Source: Neodontobutis hainanensis (Eukaryota; Chordata; Actinopteri; Gobiiformes; Odontobutidae). From it: a stretch of DNA of 64,000 bases. The stretch covers positions 85,312 to 149,311 of the forward strand of contig JALDNG010000446.1 of the NCBI GenBank assembly GCA_024349245.1. Direction: 5' to 3'. The stretch's first letter is position 1, and each line of letters starts with the position of its first letter. This document shows positions 28,601-43,200 of this stretch, one piece after another. The notes below the pieces were generated by a model. That model worked only from the letters and a program-made list of their open reading frames with translations. It searched no databases and had not been told where the DNA came from. Position numbers and translations under genes: made by a program.

Positions 28601-31600
28601 AAATAAAAGCTCGAATTTTTTAAATATATTAAGATGTAGCTTGATCAGAATCATAACTTTCAATCATTTTAATCACTAGCCTTCCCCTTCCGTCATAAAT
28701 AATATAAATATTTAAAAACTACGTAGTTCATAATGTTTTAAAATAAAGAAAAAAAACTATTTAACATAATATTATAGAAGATCTCTAAAAATCGTATGTT
28801 ATTTGACATATAACATAATTTAGAAGAAGAAAATATAATATAGTTAACATTTTTAAAACTTAAAGACTCTTTATATCATCAGAATTCATATATAAATTTA
28901 AAAATGCCATATTTCTGGTGTATGCTGCATTTTTGCATTTACAAGGTGAATTGTAATTTGTTCTTTTTATTCATTGGTATAAACATATGAAAATTCCCTA
29001 ACTGATGAAAAATATCTTCAATCAAAAGTTTATCATTGATATTCGATTATAAATACTGCCGCGCATACCACGACTTAAATATTTTAAGAACTCAATTTTT
29101 ATCTCACACATCACCATTTATCAAAATATTTTGGATATTTACAAAATATTTTTTTTATTAAAAAATCTTAACAATATTCTTTTTGGTATTTTATATCTTT
29201 TTTATGCATATCACAATTTATATATTATGTTTTTCATAACACTTAGTAAATTATGTGAAAGTAGTTTTTTAATTCATTTTATATATTTTAAATAATTGTG
29301 ACCATAACTAAAATGATATCAAAAACACTACATTATGAATGACTAATTAAGCCCTACTTTAAAAACCTAAATTTAGCTAAAAATCAATAATACCAACAAA
29401 TTTAACTGGATGTAAAACGTATTCTTGAATTGGTGGATCACAAAACTAAATTTCAAGGTTGTACTAAAATACTTGCTTCAAAAACCACAACAAGAATAAT
29501 CATAAATTTCAAGGTCTAAACCTAAACTTTCAAGTTCTGAATCTTAACATTTTTATAACTGTAAAGATTTTATCGGTTTAAGAATTTAGTTCTTAACCAT
29601 AAGAATGTTTTTTATATGCGATTTTTAATCGAAAATTAAGACAAAATTCTTTTATACTTCTTTTAAATTTAAATAAATGAATGTCTGAAGTTTTGCCCTT
29701 CAAATTGTTTGGTAAAAAATTTCAGAAAAAGATTAAACTGTTTAAAAAACATCATAAAACATTGAAAATCGTTAAGAATTAAAATGACCGAATAATTACA
29801 ATTTTATTAATTCTCTTTAGATTAACTGTTTATGGTTCAATGAACACCTTAAAACTGTGTTTGCAGTACCCTAAGAAATATTCTTGTTTTTAAAAACTGT
29901 GAAAACGTTAAAAGATATTATTTAAATACTTTATTTGTAATATGTATTTATAAATATTTAAAATAGGTTAGTTTTATAACAATATAAAAATAGAAATTAT
30001 GATATTATATTTTTACCAAGTTGTTGGCATTAAAGTTATCGTTATCTTTAGAGGAAAGTTTTTCTTCCTGAAAAAGAAATAAATGACATATATTGAAAAT
30101 AATATTCTCAAATCGAAAAAACTTGAAAATAATGAACTATAAGGAATATTTTATCAACAATACGAACAAAAATCTTTGTTAAATTTTTGAGTCGATACTC
30201 AAATAAAAAATAATCGTAAATATATTCGAATATTTTTTACAGATGAAACTCTCAAATTCCTTCATGTATTACACATTATAAGAAAAACATAACGACAAGT
30301 TAAAAATCAACAGGCTTATAAAGTTACTCATAAAACATAGAAAGACTAAAATTTGAGTGTTGTATTATTATGAAGGTATTTGCTTGAATATGAATCATCA
30401 TAGCACACACGAAATTAGAATTATATTCAGTTTAAATTTTTGAACCTTTCATCAACTATGTGTTTGGTAAAGTATCAATAAAATCGATTTTGCAAATTAG
30501 AAGGGATATCCTGTTACTTTTAGTATTATAAATCTAAAAAAATAGATTAATGGTGATTCAGTGAAAAACTTATCTATAATATGAGAATATAGTTTTTATT
30601 TTTAAAACTAGATTCTTATTACTTAACCTTTGATTATTCAATTAAAATTACCCTCAAGTTAATTAATTTAAAAAATATAAGTATTCATTTTATTTTTTCA
30701 AATATAAATCAAAAACAAAATTTTTCAAGATTTAAAAAAACTATTTTTCAAAAGAGAGAGGAACTAAAGAAAAAGAGAAAAACAAAATTTTATCATTGGT
30801 TCAAAAATAAGTTTAAGAGGTTCTAATTATAAAGATTGACTCAAGTATGTTTATACATAAATTTGAATGGATGTTTTAATTATAAAATCTATATTTCAAA
30901 AATTAATAATATTATTTTAAAGTAATTTTATCAGGTTACTAAAATGAGTTTTAAAATAATGTTAAAATTTATATTACAAATTATTTTGTATTGATATCAA
31001 TAAAATATGACATATCACCATCTCAAAATTACAACAAAGTTTAAATTTTGTCACAAGCAGCGATGATGTAGGTATTGTTTCCGTTTTTATGAGTATCTTT
31101 AATAATATCGATCTTGTAAGATTATAGATATTAACATTAATACATTTTAAAATCTATAAACACCAAAAGAATTTAATATCGTTGACTCCAGTAACTCTAA
31201 AATATTTTTTCATAAAAGATAATAATTCACAAAAAATGACAATTATCTAAATAACTTTGATAAAATTATACTTCCCTTACTAAACCTACAGTCGTACTTG
31301 AATTAGCTAACTGGTTTTTTCATCGCTAGAATTTGAATAAAAAATAGAACTAAAATAAATCTTTTGATTGGTTTTCATAAATTGTATCACAAACATTTTT
31401 CATATTATAAAGATGTAATAGTAACGAGTATAAAATTTTCATTCTTAAAGATATTAGAAATTGAGTAACAACCTAATTCTCACAGATGAGATAAAACTCT
31501 TTAAATTATGTGTAAACACAAAATTAAGCAATTTCTGGAAGCAAATAAAATCATTTGAATGTTATAAATGAAGATATATTGATGTCGGATGGAACTAGTA

Positions 31601-34600
31601 GCATGGTGAGGAAGAAGAACAGAGCCGAAATTCAAAATTTTTATCAAGGAAATTAAATGTTATCGAGGTTCTATAAAGCAGACCCAGAGTTTAATTTATG
31701 TCAAGTTTTATGACTATTTTAAATTATTTTTTGAGTTTATTCGACTCACCCTAGAGGAATAAAAGTTTTTATCATAACGTTCACAAAAATAAATTTGGGG
31801 TAAAAGTGATAAAGAAAAATTTTTTAAAAACAAATACACATATTTTTCTTAAAAATATCAAAATTATATCAGTGAGTGAAACTTATACCAAAAATGCAAT
31901 GAGTATAAAAATAAACTATTTTTTGATTAAACAATTCGGAGGATCAAATATCATAGTAAATATAAAAACAAAAACATTTCTCCAACGATAAATTGTAAAA
32001 TTAAAGAGTGGATTATTTGTTTTTATAAATAACAAAACCAGTTTTATGAAAACATACATGAATTTTAAGAACATAATAGATTTAACAAAAATTATTTCAC
32101 TCGATTTTTATAAATTTGGTAAATCAAATAGAAATATAAAAAAGAATGATTTAATTTTAATTAAGTACATTTTTATGCGACATATGAATCATCTTAATGG
32201 AAAATTATATTCATAAATACGAAAATCTGTTTAAAATTATAATTACTATTTCCACATCAAAATGAGTAACACTTGTAAAAAATAAATACCTTTTGAATTG
32301 AAAGAACAAATAAAACGTTAAATTTCGGACAATAGATAAAATAATTTAAATCATTGCAAAATTATCATTTAATATCCCTCAAAATTAATCAATTCGACAT
32401 TTTATATCTCATAAAAATTCATGTTAATGGCACTTATTTGAAATACGTCCTTAATTTTTAGATACTTATCCCATTTATCGAATTAACGAGTTAATCAATC
32501 GTTGTTAAAAAACAAACAAAATAAACTGATTTTTGTAACCTTGACGTCAGTTCATTTGACAGCAGATTGACAATGCAACAAAATAATATTCATTTCTTCA
32601 ATACTACGCAGTATTCTGAGTCAAAGAGAAGCGTCATGTCACTTAGATAGATAAATATATTATCTTCACATTTTCAGTATTCTCAGAAAACTTCGTGATA
32701 CTTAACGTATTTAATGATAAATATCGTATTATTTGTTTTGTTTGTGTTTCATTGGAGAACTGATGATTCCACATAAAAAGTAAAAATGACTTATATAAAT
32801 CTTAAATACCCAAAAAAAATGAACGATATAATATTGTTTGGCATCTAATTAATTATCAAAATGGCTAAATTTAGACAATAACAATATATTTCAAAAATTT
32901 GGCTTAACATTTTTTGTATCATTGACCTTTTCTTCGGAACAAAAATAAAAATTCAATTAATTTAGAGAGGAATTGTTATAAAATTTTACGCAGATAACCA
33001 AATAAATAAGAAACGAGATTCATTCAATTTGGATTGAATTTGTTTTTATGAGAATTTTAAAAAGATTGACATTAATAAGTCCTGAAAAAATATAAATTAC
33101 AAATTAAGAAAATTTTATCTTTTATAGTTAGATAAAAATATATTAAACTAGGTTTTTAAGTGCGCATTACAGATTAAAAACTTAATACAGTTTTAAATAA
33201 TTTGTTTTGATGCCTTTTTCATACGTTTAAAGACTCACTTTTAAATATTTTCCTATTTTTAAAAATAAGACAATTATTATAAATCATGAAATAAAAAAAG
33301 TCAGATCTCAACTTGATTTTTTGATTTTGAAGACAACTACTGTTTTAATTTACTATATTTTGAGCCTGGTCGTCTATTTTTTAATTTTAAATAAAAATTA
33401 GTTTACTTGTTAAGTGTTTGAGTTTGTTAAATATCCAAAAAAATTAATTATATCTGAATATTTGTTTGTACCGTCTATTAATTTTTATTGCAATAAAAAT
33501 AAAAAATGTTTATAAATGTTTTATAAGTTTACACTTATAATATCTATTTAATTTTCTTATTCTTAAAATATCTTTGAGTAATAAACGATACTTATGTCGA
33601 TGAATAATTTTTTTTTGATTTTTCGACAAGAATTTATATTTATAATAAATTATTCAATCATGTTTTATATAAAGATGGTTATTGATTGATTTATTTCAAA
33701 AACAAAATTCTCAAACAACATATAATGTAATATCAGTCTAAATTATCTGAAATTTAAATTTTGTTTATTTTATGTTGTTCAATTGCATGATAACATTATA
33801 ATATTTACAAAAGCTATAAACCATACATGGTTTGACAATTTTTAAAACTTAGAAATAATTTTTCTTCTTTTTGACAAGATAATTTTATTTTTGTTTGAGG
33901 ATAAAGTAAACAGTATTATCCAATGCTTAATAGATCTCTTAAACCGAAATAAGACATGATTTAACTTTTTGAATATTTAACTTAGTGTATAAATACCAAT
34001 CATTGCTTTCTATGCCAACTGTCAATGGCGAAAAATTTTTTTGAATTCAATGAAGCAATTTAGTTGGTTTATATCTTTTTTTATTTGCCATAAGCAAATT
34101 TATTCTCTTTGGTTTTTTCAAAAAACATAGTTGTGATGTTCGTACGTTATCGGCTGTTTTCGTTTAAAATTTTAATGTTTTCTTCATAAGACTTTTATAT
34201 TTGTTAAATTTTTGACTTTTCTTTAAGATTTTTACTAATTCTGGCTTCTGGTATCTTCATTTTGACAAGTAAAATAATTAATCGCTTTATGAAATGTTTA
34301 TTGACATTATAAAATTTAATTTTCATATTTTTTGCTACTCTAAAATATATGATTAATTTTAAAACAATAATTTTTTTAAACTGCTCCTGTTTTACTGTCT
34401 TAAAATATATCGAGGTTTATTTTTGAATTTTAATATTAAATTACGTTCTTACACATCAACGTGATTTTTATGGGATAAGGATGAAGCAAATACTGAAAGA
34501 AAATTCTCGGAGGTTACTTATACAACCACTATAAGCGAAAAACTTAGTGAGAATTTCCTGATTGCAAGACACTCTAGCAGCTAGATTTATATATTTTCAG

Positions 34601-35956
34601 ATATTGTGATACTATCATTTTGAGAAATATACAATCACGATTAAAATTGCGTTACTGTACCTTATATTAATTATTTTAAATCTAACTAAACTAAAATTTT
34701 AGGTCCTAAATTTTTGAAGTATGAACTCTTAAAATAAATATAGAACGCTCATAAAAGTCTGCTATCTGTCAGACTCTCTTTTTTCACAAATAAAATTATA
34801 GATTTATTAACCCAAATATTTTGAAATTACTCAAATACATCTCTCATTAAAGATGTTATGAAAACTAATATTTTTTTAAGATATATATTGTATGTAACAT
34901 AAAAAATCTTTTTGAATTTCAACAAAAATTTCAACCTCAGATCTTTAAATTAATGATTAAAGCATGACAATAAATGGATTTTTAATATATACAAAATATG
35001 ATATAGCAATGAGATATCCTTATATTATGAAAATATTTAAAGATCTAAAAACTGTTTTTCATAACTTTTGTGATTTCGAATCTTGATAAATTATTTTATT
35101 AATAATTATGATTATTCCTTATTTTTGAAAAAATTGATTCCTTAGTTTTCATTGATTATAAAAATTGGCATTTGCTCATAAATTATATTATATATTTAAA
35201 TTCAATCAAAAATCTGATGTTATATCTAAAGTGGATAATTATGACTTATTTCTCATCATATATTAGAAAAATTAACTGTTGATCATACATATGTTTAAGA
35301 ATGCCTAAATATTATCATATTTTTTCCAATGATTCACAACTAAGCAACTATAAAAACAAAAAAACAAGAAAACATTTGTCATTTTATTTTGAATGATGAG
35401 TCTAAAAATAATAAACAAAAGCTAATTGAAAATATTTGTGAATTCAAAATATCATTTTAAATAAATTTACGTACTAAAACTATTTTAATGTATTCAAAAA
35501 TTTTAGAAATCTTATTTTGTTCAAAAGTGAAAATTTATAAGAATTAAAATATATTTATGAATATTAAAAAAGAATACATTTAAATATTTACCATTATTTT
35601 TGTATTTGGTTTTCTTATTTACGTAGTGTTTTTGTTGTTCAGAAACAAACAACAAAATCTATTTTGAGTTTGGTATCTTATAAATCTATAAAAAATTTAT
35701 TTTTGGTTCAAAAAATTGTGGTTTTACGTTTAATTATTTGATGAAAAAAATAAAAATGATATGATTTTATTAAGATATTTAATTTTACGAAAATTTTCTC
35801 CCTTATAAAAACCTTAACATTATTTTAAAGCAAAAAAATAAATAACCGAGTTAACTTATCATTATAACATTGTAAAGACTTGTTTGACGCAAAAGGGTTG
35901 GTTATTTACAGGTATGTGTATTTAAACGTTCAAGATTTAGGTAAGTGTTTATTAAT
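22661..35956. other. Gene desert, AT-rich (13.3 kb)
   Basis: The longest featureless stretch in the window. Slightly GC-richer patches at 28020-28170 and 32530-32650 have no frame that I can support. The ORF at 31806-31991 is low-complexity and within chance expectation. Confidence 0.6.
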
Positions 35957-37262
35957 ATGAAAAACATTTTTGAATCCTATTTTATTGTGCTTTTTTATAT
36001 CTGGATACACTTGGAAGTCTTGAATTCAAACGAATGTTATAAGGTAAACGATAAAAAAAAATATAAGGACAAATTTCAAGACGATGTATATTTATCTTTA
36101 GGTCTTATTGATCTTTACAAACCTTGGCCTAAAATTATACATGTAATAATTATGGAGAATATCTTTCAAAACGAAATTTTTAAAAAGGCACAAGAAATAC
36201 ATTACTATTTTGAGCATGTGAACACTTCATGTAATGAGCCCTTTAAACTATTCATTTATAACGACAAAACACTTATAACGGTAATTTTTAATGATAAAAA
36301 GGATATTTCTGTTTTGTTTTACTATGAACTAACAACAATAATTATCGATGAGTTCAAACTTAAGTTTTTGGCTCCATCAGTTGATGTTCAAGCATTCCCT
36401 GTTGTTGGAAATCGTTCAAATATATTTGTAAATATACAATGCCGTTACGTAAATGATAAAGTTTTTTTTATCTCCAATTTAGGTTTGGAATAGTGACAAA
36501 ACTCGTGCTCGTACTGAATGGAAATTGCCTGTTTACTCTTCGAAAGTATTATATTCTTCCGAGCTAAAGAAATGTCTGAGTATTATTGTATATAACAAAT
36601 ATGATTTTTTAGTCACAATATTATGTTCATTCAACCGAGATTGAGCTCACAAGCTTAAGTTTGATAAATTTACTTGAGCATGTGTCCATCATGAATATTG
36701 TTACTGGCTGTACACCTCAAAAATCAGAACAAAGAGATTTTATTGCACGTGTAGAAGAATGTAGTATGGTGAAAAACTCTAAAAGAGGCTTAGTTTTTCA
36801 ATTTACTAAAAATGTAAGCTTCACCAAAATCATAGGTGAAACAAATTCAAATTATTTTACAGGATAACTTAAGACAAAAATTATTTGATGTCTTAATGTT
36901 GTACGATGAAAAAACTCAAAAATTTATGTATGTTAGTGGGAACATTCGACTTTCCAATGTTTACAGGTATCCAAATCCGCCTAGTAAATTCTTTTTTGAC
37001 TTAGAACTTTTAAATAAAGGCGAGCAGAACATTCCTGTGGTTTACTTAAGTGAAGAAGAGTATAAATGTCCAAATGTATTAATTTTAATATATGTAGGAT
37101 GGAACAGCAACACTGCAGAATTTTGGTTCTTTTACCTATATTTTGAAAAGCGCTAAAAAGCGATATTTTAGCAAAGAAAGGAATTTCTACATATATGATG
37201 GAATGGGGTATGCTGACGCAGCAAGTTGCGTAAAAAGGGGAGAAAAATTAAACAAGAATTAG
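35957..37262 (+). CDS. Gene B: paralogue of gene A, 8 exons with 21-25 nt introns
   Basis: The function is not recognised. Exons: 35957-36043, 36068-36280, 36302-36460, 36483-36587, 36613-36813, 36836-36983, 37005-37075, 37098-37262. Introns are 24, 21, 22, 25, 22, 21 and 22 nt, all GT-AG, in the same seven positions and phases as in gene A (intron 6 is phase 1, the others phase 0). The product is 382 aa: signal peptide 1-26, then an apparently extracellular chain with shared cysteines 27, 84, 147, 184, 238, 326 and 372, plus a Cys221 that gene A lacks. The proteins look roughly half identical, and conservation follows the codons while the introns have diverged. Introns 1, 2 and 6 are multiples of three without stops, so unspliced RNA reads through them; a naive ORF call (35945-36493) wrongly includes the first two. 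The ATG at 35957 is preferred over the upstream GTG at 35945 because gene A starts there. Same strand as gene A, 31.6 kb away, so a dispersed rather than tight tandem duplication. Confidence 0.9.
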
Positions 37263-37288
37263 AAATATCAGGCTTTATCTTTAAAAAA

Positions 37289-37294
37289 AATAAA
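37289..37294 (+). promoter_or_regulatory. Possible polyadenylation signal of gene B
   Basis: AATAAA lies 26 nt after the TAG stop of gene B, in the expected place and matching the arrangement at gene A. Confidence 0.5.
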
Positions 37295-40200
37295 ACTAGT
37301 TTTAATGATACTTTTCATTTAGTACACCCGCACAACTAGCTGTTGATTTAAACATAGATGAACTTCAGAAATAGAACCATAAGAAATAAATGTTTTAACA
37401 AGATAAATAAGCTTATTAATCATAAATAATTAACTGTTAAAAGGATAAAAATCATAAAATATGTTGAAAATATTCTTTGAATCATTATGATAATAATCAT
37501 ATACAAAAATAATCACATATAATATCATAGTTACGTTTATTAATCTAAGAAAGATAGCAAAATTCGTATTTTAAAATTTACTAATGCTGATTGTTTAAAT
37601 CTCAAATACCTGATAAGTATACCTTTCATCTTTTAGAAGCTGAAAAGGATAAAATTAATTTAATTGAACAAAAATTTCAATTATTTTGTTGAAACATTTA
37701 TCTATCGTTAGATATGTGCCAAATATTAGAATAATTTTTAACTATTGTTTTTACAACGCGACTTGCAATCATCATATATGTTGTAAATTTAATTGATGAC
37801 ATTGATATAAGGTTAAACTTTCAAAATTATATATTGAAAAAGAATTCTTTTAAACTAATCGCAAGGTTTAAGATTTAATTATCATGTATGCTCATGCGAG
37901 ACATGTAAATAGAGAAGATTAATTTATACGGAGGTGATTGTCAGTTTTACACAATATTTTTTTGAAGAAGAAGTTAAAATTATGCAAATTGAATTTTACG
38001 CACCTATAATATCAAAATATTAATATATATCTTTGTTAAATATCAAAATATATTTAATCTTTGTCAAACATATTAATCACAATATTATCTGATATAATGT
38101 ATCATTCTTTCTCTTTTCAAATAAATTTATATATCGATAAAAATATTTTTATCTGATTTTGAATTTCCTTAAAATGTAATTATTCTTTTTGATAAGGTGT
38201 TCTTTAAATGGTAAAACAAGTGACTCTTCAAGTCAGCATAAAAATCTTTATTCTTTTGCATTTTTCATGTTAAATTACAAATATAATTAACATAAATCAG
38301 CGATTTATTTTTCTTGATATACCTCTCATAAAAGTAGAGGGATAGATTTTTTCATACATTGTTCGTTCAATAAAATTCATATAAACAAAAAGTTGATATT
38401 AAAACAAATATTATCGGATAAAAATTTTGTGGAGTTATAAAATAATCATACATTGTTATGAAGCTAATATCAATTATCGATTACAATTTAAGTGATTCAT
38501 ATTCCAAATCAAAATTTAATTTTTCACAAATTGTGTTTGCACCTGTTAGTCAATTTACAATCAAGTAAATGATAAAATCATATTTAAAAATTATAAATGC
38601 AATTATGGGAGCATTGTGGGGCCTGATTTTCTTGTTTAACATGAATTTTTTTGATTAGTGCAAAAATTCCAAAATGACCATGACATAATAATATGTAAAA
38701 ATATATATATTATTTCTCTCGATCAATCCTATTAATGTTCGTACTGTATTTAGAAGCAAAAAGTTCAGGCTAATTTTTGCCATTAATTTCTTGTGAATTC
38801 TTTTTTAAAACATGCAAACTAAACTATAAGAATAATAAAAATGTAAAAATTTATGATAACCATTCTGATTTAAATGACGATACTTAAGTGTGTAATTTCG
38901 ATTGAATGATGCCATTATTTAATTTACCGATTGATCATAGAAATAATATTAAATCGAAATTGTATCATTATAATTTGCTATAAATAGAATATATAATAAT
39001 TAAAAAGTTACTTTATCAGTAATTTATGTGTTAAACAGATAGATGTGGAAATATACAACATACATTTCAAAAATTATTTTTTAATTTCAAGTTCTATGAT
39101 CATAAAAATATGTAAAATATCATGTTCAGATTTCAGGATTATCCAAAGAATCGGTGTTTTGTGAACAGAAAAGTACTAGTCACCATAATTATAATATGTA
39201 GGATGTCGATATAATAAAAAAATTAAATTTTGGTTAAATTAAAGAAAATCGATTTCTAAAGTTATTAAAAGAATAAACCTGAAGTATTTATATGTTCAGA
39301 TTTAAAATGTGATTTTTTTAAAGATTATCCCTTTTTCAAATATATCATAAAAACTTAAAACAACTTGTTAAAAGGGAAAAATATTTTTCGAGATATATGT
39401 TTGATTTCAATAATATTTAAATTAAGCTAAAAATAATAAATAATTTTAATTTTATTAAAATCGCTAAATTCCCACATAAAAATAACTATCAATCATTTTT
39501 TGTGTTTAAATATTAAATCGCAATAAATGATGGTTTCAAGCGTGTACAAATTTCTTTTGGTAACAAAATTAAATATGTATCAACTGACTATCGTACAATA
39601 AATTTTTAAGAAATCTGTAAATGAGATATGTGAAAGTATCTTTGAAAATTAAAAGGAAATATATTTTAAAATTTATTGTTATATTTTCGTATTTTGAGAA
39701 TACAGATTTAAAAAAAAATGAAATTCATTTCAATAAGTAATTGATAAATATTTTTAAAATGAAATATTTATATTTACTAAACAGGATGTGGTCAGAAATT
39801 CTTATAAGAATATTTAACTTTTTACTGTACAAGTAAATTTTTTTTAAAAATTTACTATTTTATTTAATCAAAATTTTCATTTCGGTTAAACCCTATAAAT
39901 ATTTTAAAAATAATATTTCATTGTTGGGGATAATTATCATTAAAATTTTAAATATTATTTCTTTAATTTAAATGATTTAATTTGTAAGAGGTGATACAGC
40001 ATGTTTGTCAAAAAATTTAATTTTTTTCTACAATTTATGTTCAAGAGTTTTTATTCTTTATCAGAGACCGTTCTTTTCATCAGTCTTTTGAACCATTGAT
40101 TCCATGGATGAAAATTCGACTATCGTTCAATTTGATTATTAAAAAAAATATACACCGACTAAAATTTAAGAATTAATATATAATCAAATTAACTCTGTGT

Positions 40201-43200
40201 ATTCGATAGTTGAGCAATATTTTTTATTATCTAATACATATGAGGAGGGATATTTTCATGAAGGATAAATTTTTCTTTCTATATTTTTCTCTCTGTTATT
40301 ACAAGTTTAAAACATTAATCATAACTTTTAATCTTTTCGATAAATCAAAAGAAAGAAAAAATTTATTAAATATTTAAAGTTACGAAAAAATATATTTCTT
40401 TAATTAAATGATTTTTATAATTATGAGAAAATTAAAATGATCGTTCTTTTACGATTGCCTAAAAATTATTTATATGTCCATAGTAACAAAAAATGGATTT
40501 ATTTAAGTAGATGATGATCATTTAGATAATGTCGAGAGATTTCCTCTGTTAGTATGATATAAAAGAATACCTCAAGCATTGAGAAAATATCATGAAATTT
40601 TTAATTTAGATCTTAAAATAAAATGGATAATGTATTACATTAAGCGTCCCCAGTATTATTAAAAAGTTAGATAATTTGAGAAGTCTTGTGACCAGTAGAA
40701 ATGTCTTCAATAAACATACTTAGACGTTAAAAATCTTAAAGTAATAAGCTGAATGTTTTACAAGAGATGACAGATCATTAATACTATTTCGTTTTCTGTT
40801 GCATACCTCTATAAAACAATACAAATCTGATAAAATTTGTTTTTAATCAGAATGATTTTGACAAAATGTTGTATATTATAGAATCATAAAATTTATATCG
40901 TTTAAGAATATTTATTCGTAAGTCATCGTAAATAAAATACTCCGTATAATTCTTACAATATCATCGAACTATTTTCAATAAAGCTATCACTTTTTATTTT
41001 ATTTGTTTAATGTTTTAAATTTAGCTACATAGCTGTTAAAATAGATTCACTTCTTGCAAGTGTTATTCTAAAATAATTATTTACTTTTAAGCATAGAATG
41101 CAATAGAATTCTTTCCTTATTCATTGAGAAATATTTCTTATTAAAGATTAATTTTTAATTCCATGATGATCCACACCTTTCCGGAAATTTTTAAAAATAT
41201 TTCAAGTGTATGTACTTTATCAGTTTAGGCTCTTTTCACTGGTTTTGAGATTTTACTAATTACCCCGTAATTCTCCTGTAAAAATTTCTCATGTATTTGA
41301 TTGTGAGATATGCTGTTATTAATTAACCATCATTTATATCACTTTCTATGCAACCTTACATCGTGTAGATTGGTTCGTTAGCTGCGATATTTTTATTTAA
41401 TTTGTTAAAAAATTTAACTTGTTACAATTAATTTATCTTACGCTTCCAATCTATTTGAATTATTTAAAAGATTTTAATTTCATTTTGTCGATAATCTTAA
41501 TATCATCATTTATGATATTCATTTTACCAAATTTTTGAAATTAATCCATTTTATTCTATTTTCTAGCAAAAAAATAAGAAGAAAGTTAAAAAATATTAAT
41601 TGACAAAAATACCTCTTTTATGCTCTTATAGCCTTCATTTGGTTAAAATAAGCATAATATTACAAATTTGTCAATTATTTTTAAAATAATAATTCCTTAA
41701 ATTTAATTTCTTATTTTCTTTGACTAATCATTGATATAAAAACTATATGAGGTTTGTATTCAAGATGGAATTTTCATTTTTCAAATAAATATTTAAGTCG
41801 GTATATTTTTAATTAAATATCAAGAACAAATCTAAAGTTAATCATTAAATTTATGACCAATCGTCTAAAATACCGCATCAGAAGCGCTATATATCATATT
41901 TTAAGATTATTAAGATTATCACTCAATTTATGTTATTTAATTTCAATAGATTCTGAAAATGACTTAATGTGAGAAATTCCTATTAAAAATTAAAAACGAA
42001 TATTTACATCATTTTAAAGTGTTTTTAGTTTTAATATTTTAACTTCAAGTGAAAATTCAACTTAATAAAAAAATATTTTGTGTTTAAATAAAGTTTTTAT
42101 TGCCCTTCTACGCAATATAGAAATAAAACATACCTTTATTGAAAATATGTTTTGTTAATACCATTATAAATATTGAAAATAAAACATTTTAAACGACATA
42201 AAGAGAGATAATATCTTTTAAAATAGAAATTAAAATTTTTTCGACTTTAAAATTTAAAATAAATATTATATAGGTTTGTAAACATATATTGTTTTTTCTT
42301 TCACTTATTTCAAAGAAAAAATACATAACATATACCATGAGGGACCAGGTTAAACGTTGTAGTTAATTAATTTTCTACATAAGAAAGTTCATTGTTTATA
42401 TTTATAAAAAGTACTTATAAAATATCTATCTTTAAATCATCGTAGTTTTAATTAAACACTTAAATTTATATAACCAAAGGAGGAAAAAATGATGATTAAA
42501 AAATTGTGAAAATATTCTGTAGAATAGATCTCAAAACATTTTATTTCCCATCTTTTAATAAGAAGAAGGAATGTTTTTAATGAATAGATTGAGCTTCATC
42601 TGTAATTATGAACGATCCGAGTCAAGAACGATATCAGATAAAAATTTTGAATAATCAGAAAAATTTGTCATAATATTTAACGATCGATTTGGTTGGTCAT
42701 GTAAAATTGCTCTGAGGTAGAAAATTATCTAAATTGGTTTTTATATTCAACCTGTATATGACAGTGACACAAGAGAATTTGTCAAACGTTTGATTAAATT
42801 TGTCTTGTTCATAAACTGAAAATTATATATTGTGTTGTTCCTAATTAAACTTCCTATTATCGTTATCAAGTATTCCATTTATATGGCTTGAGAAGTTATT
42901 TATTTTCAAAAAAAGATTTTTAAATTTTTTATATTTGTTTTTATATAAGGTACACATATTTAATACGAAGAACTCAAATATTTGAAAAATAATAGTTTTA
43001 ATTTTTAAATATTGAGCTAAATCCAGTTAAACTAAGAAAAATGTTGATGCATCAGTATCATATCTGAAGTTACAAGTCATTTATTTCAGTTTCATTATCT
43101 CTTATTATGAAAAATACGAACCATAACTACAAAGTTTTACTTTAACATTTTTGTGTTTTTCAGTGATCTGAATTGTGGTATAAAGTAGAATTTGTTCGCA

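Noticed and set aside
35945..36493. Single 182-aa ORF starting at a GTG
   Set aside because: Comparison with gene A shows that it merges exons 1-3 with introns 1-3 of gene B; the start is the ATG at 35957 and the 36491 stop lies past the exon 3 donor.
42600..42820. Possible decayed third copy of the gene A/B family
   Set aside because: Fragments such as NDRFGWSC and YDSDTREFVK loosely recall the exon 6 blocks, but nucleotide identity in the aligned part is near chance and no exon structure is kept.
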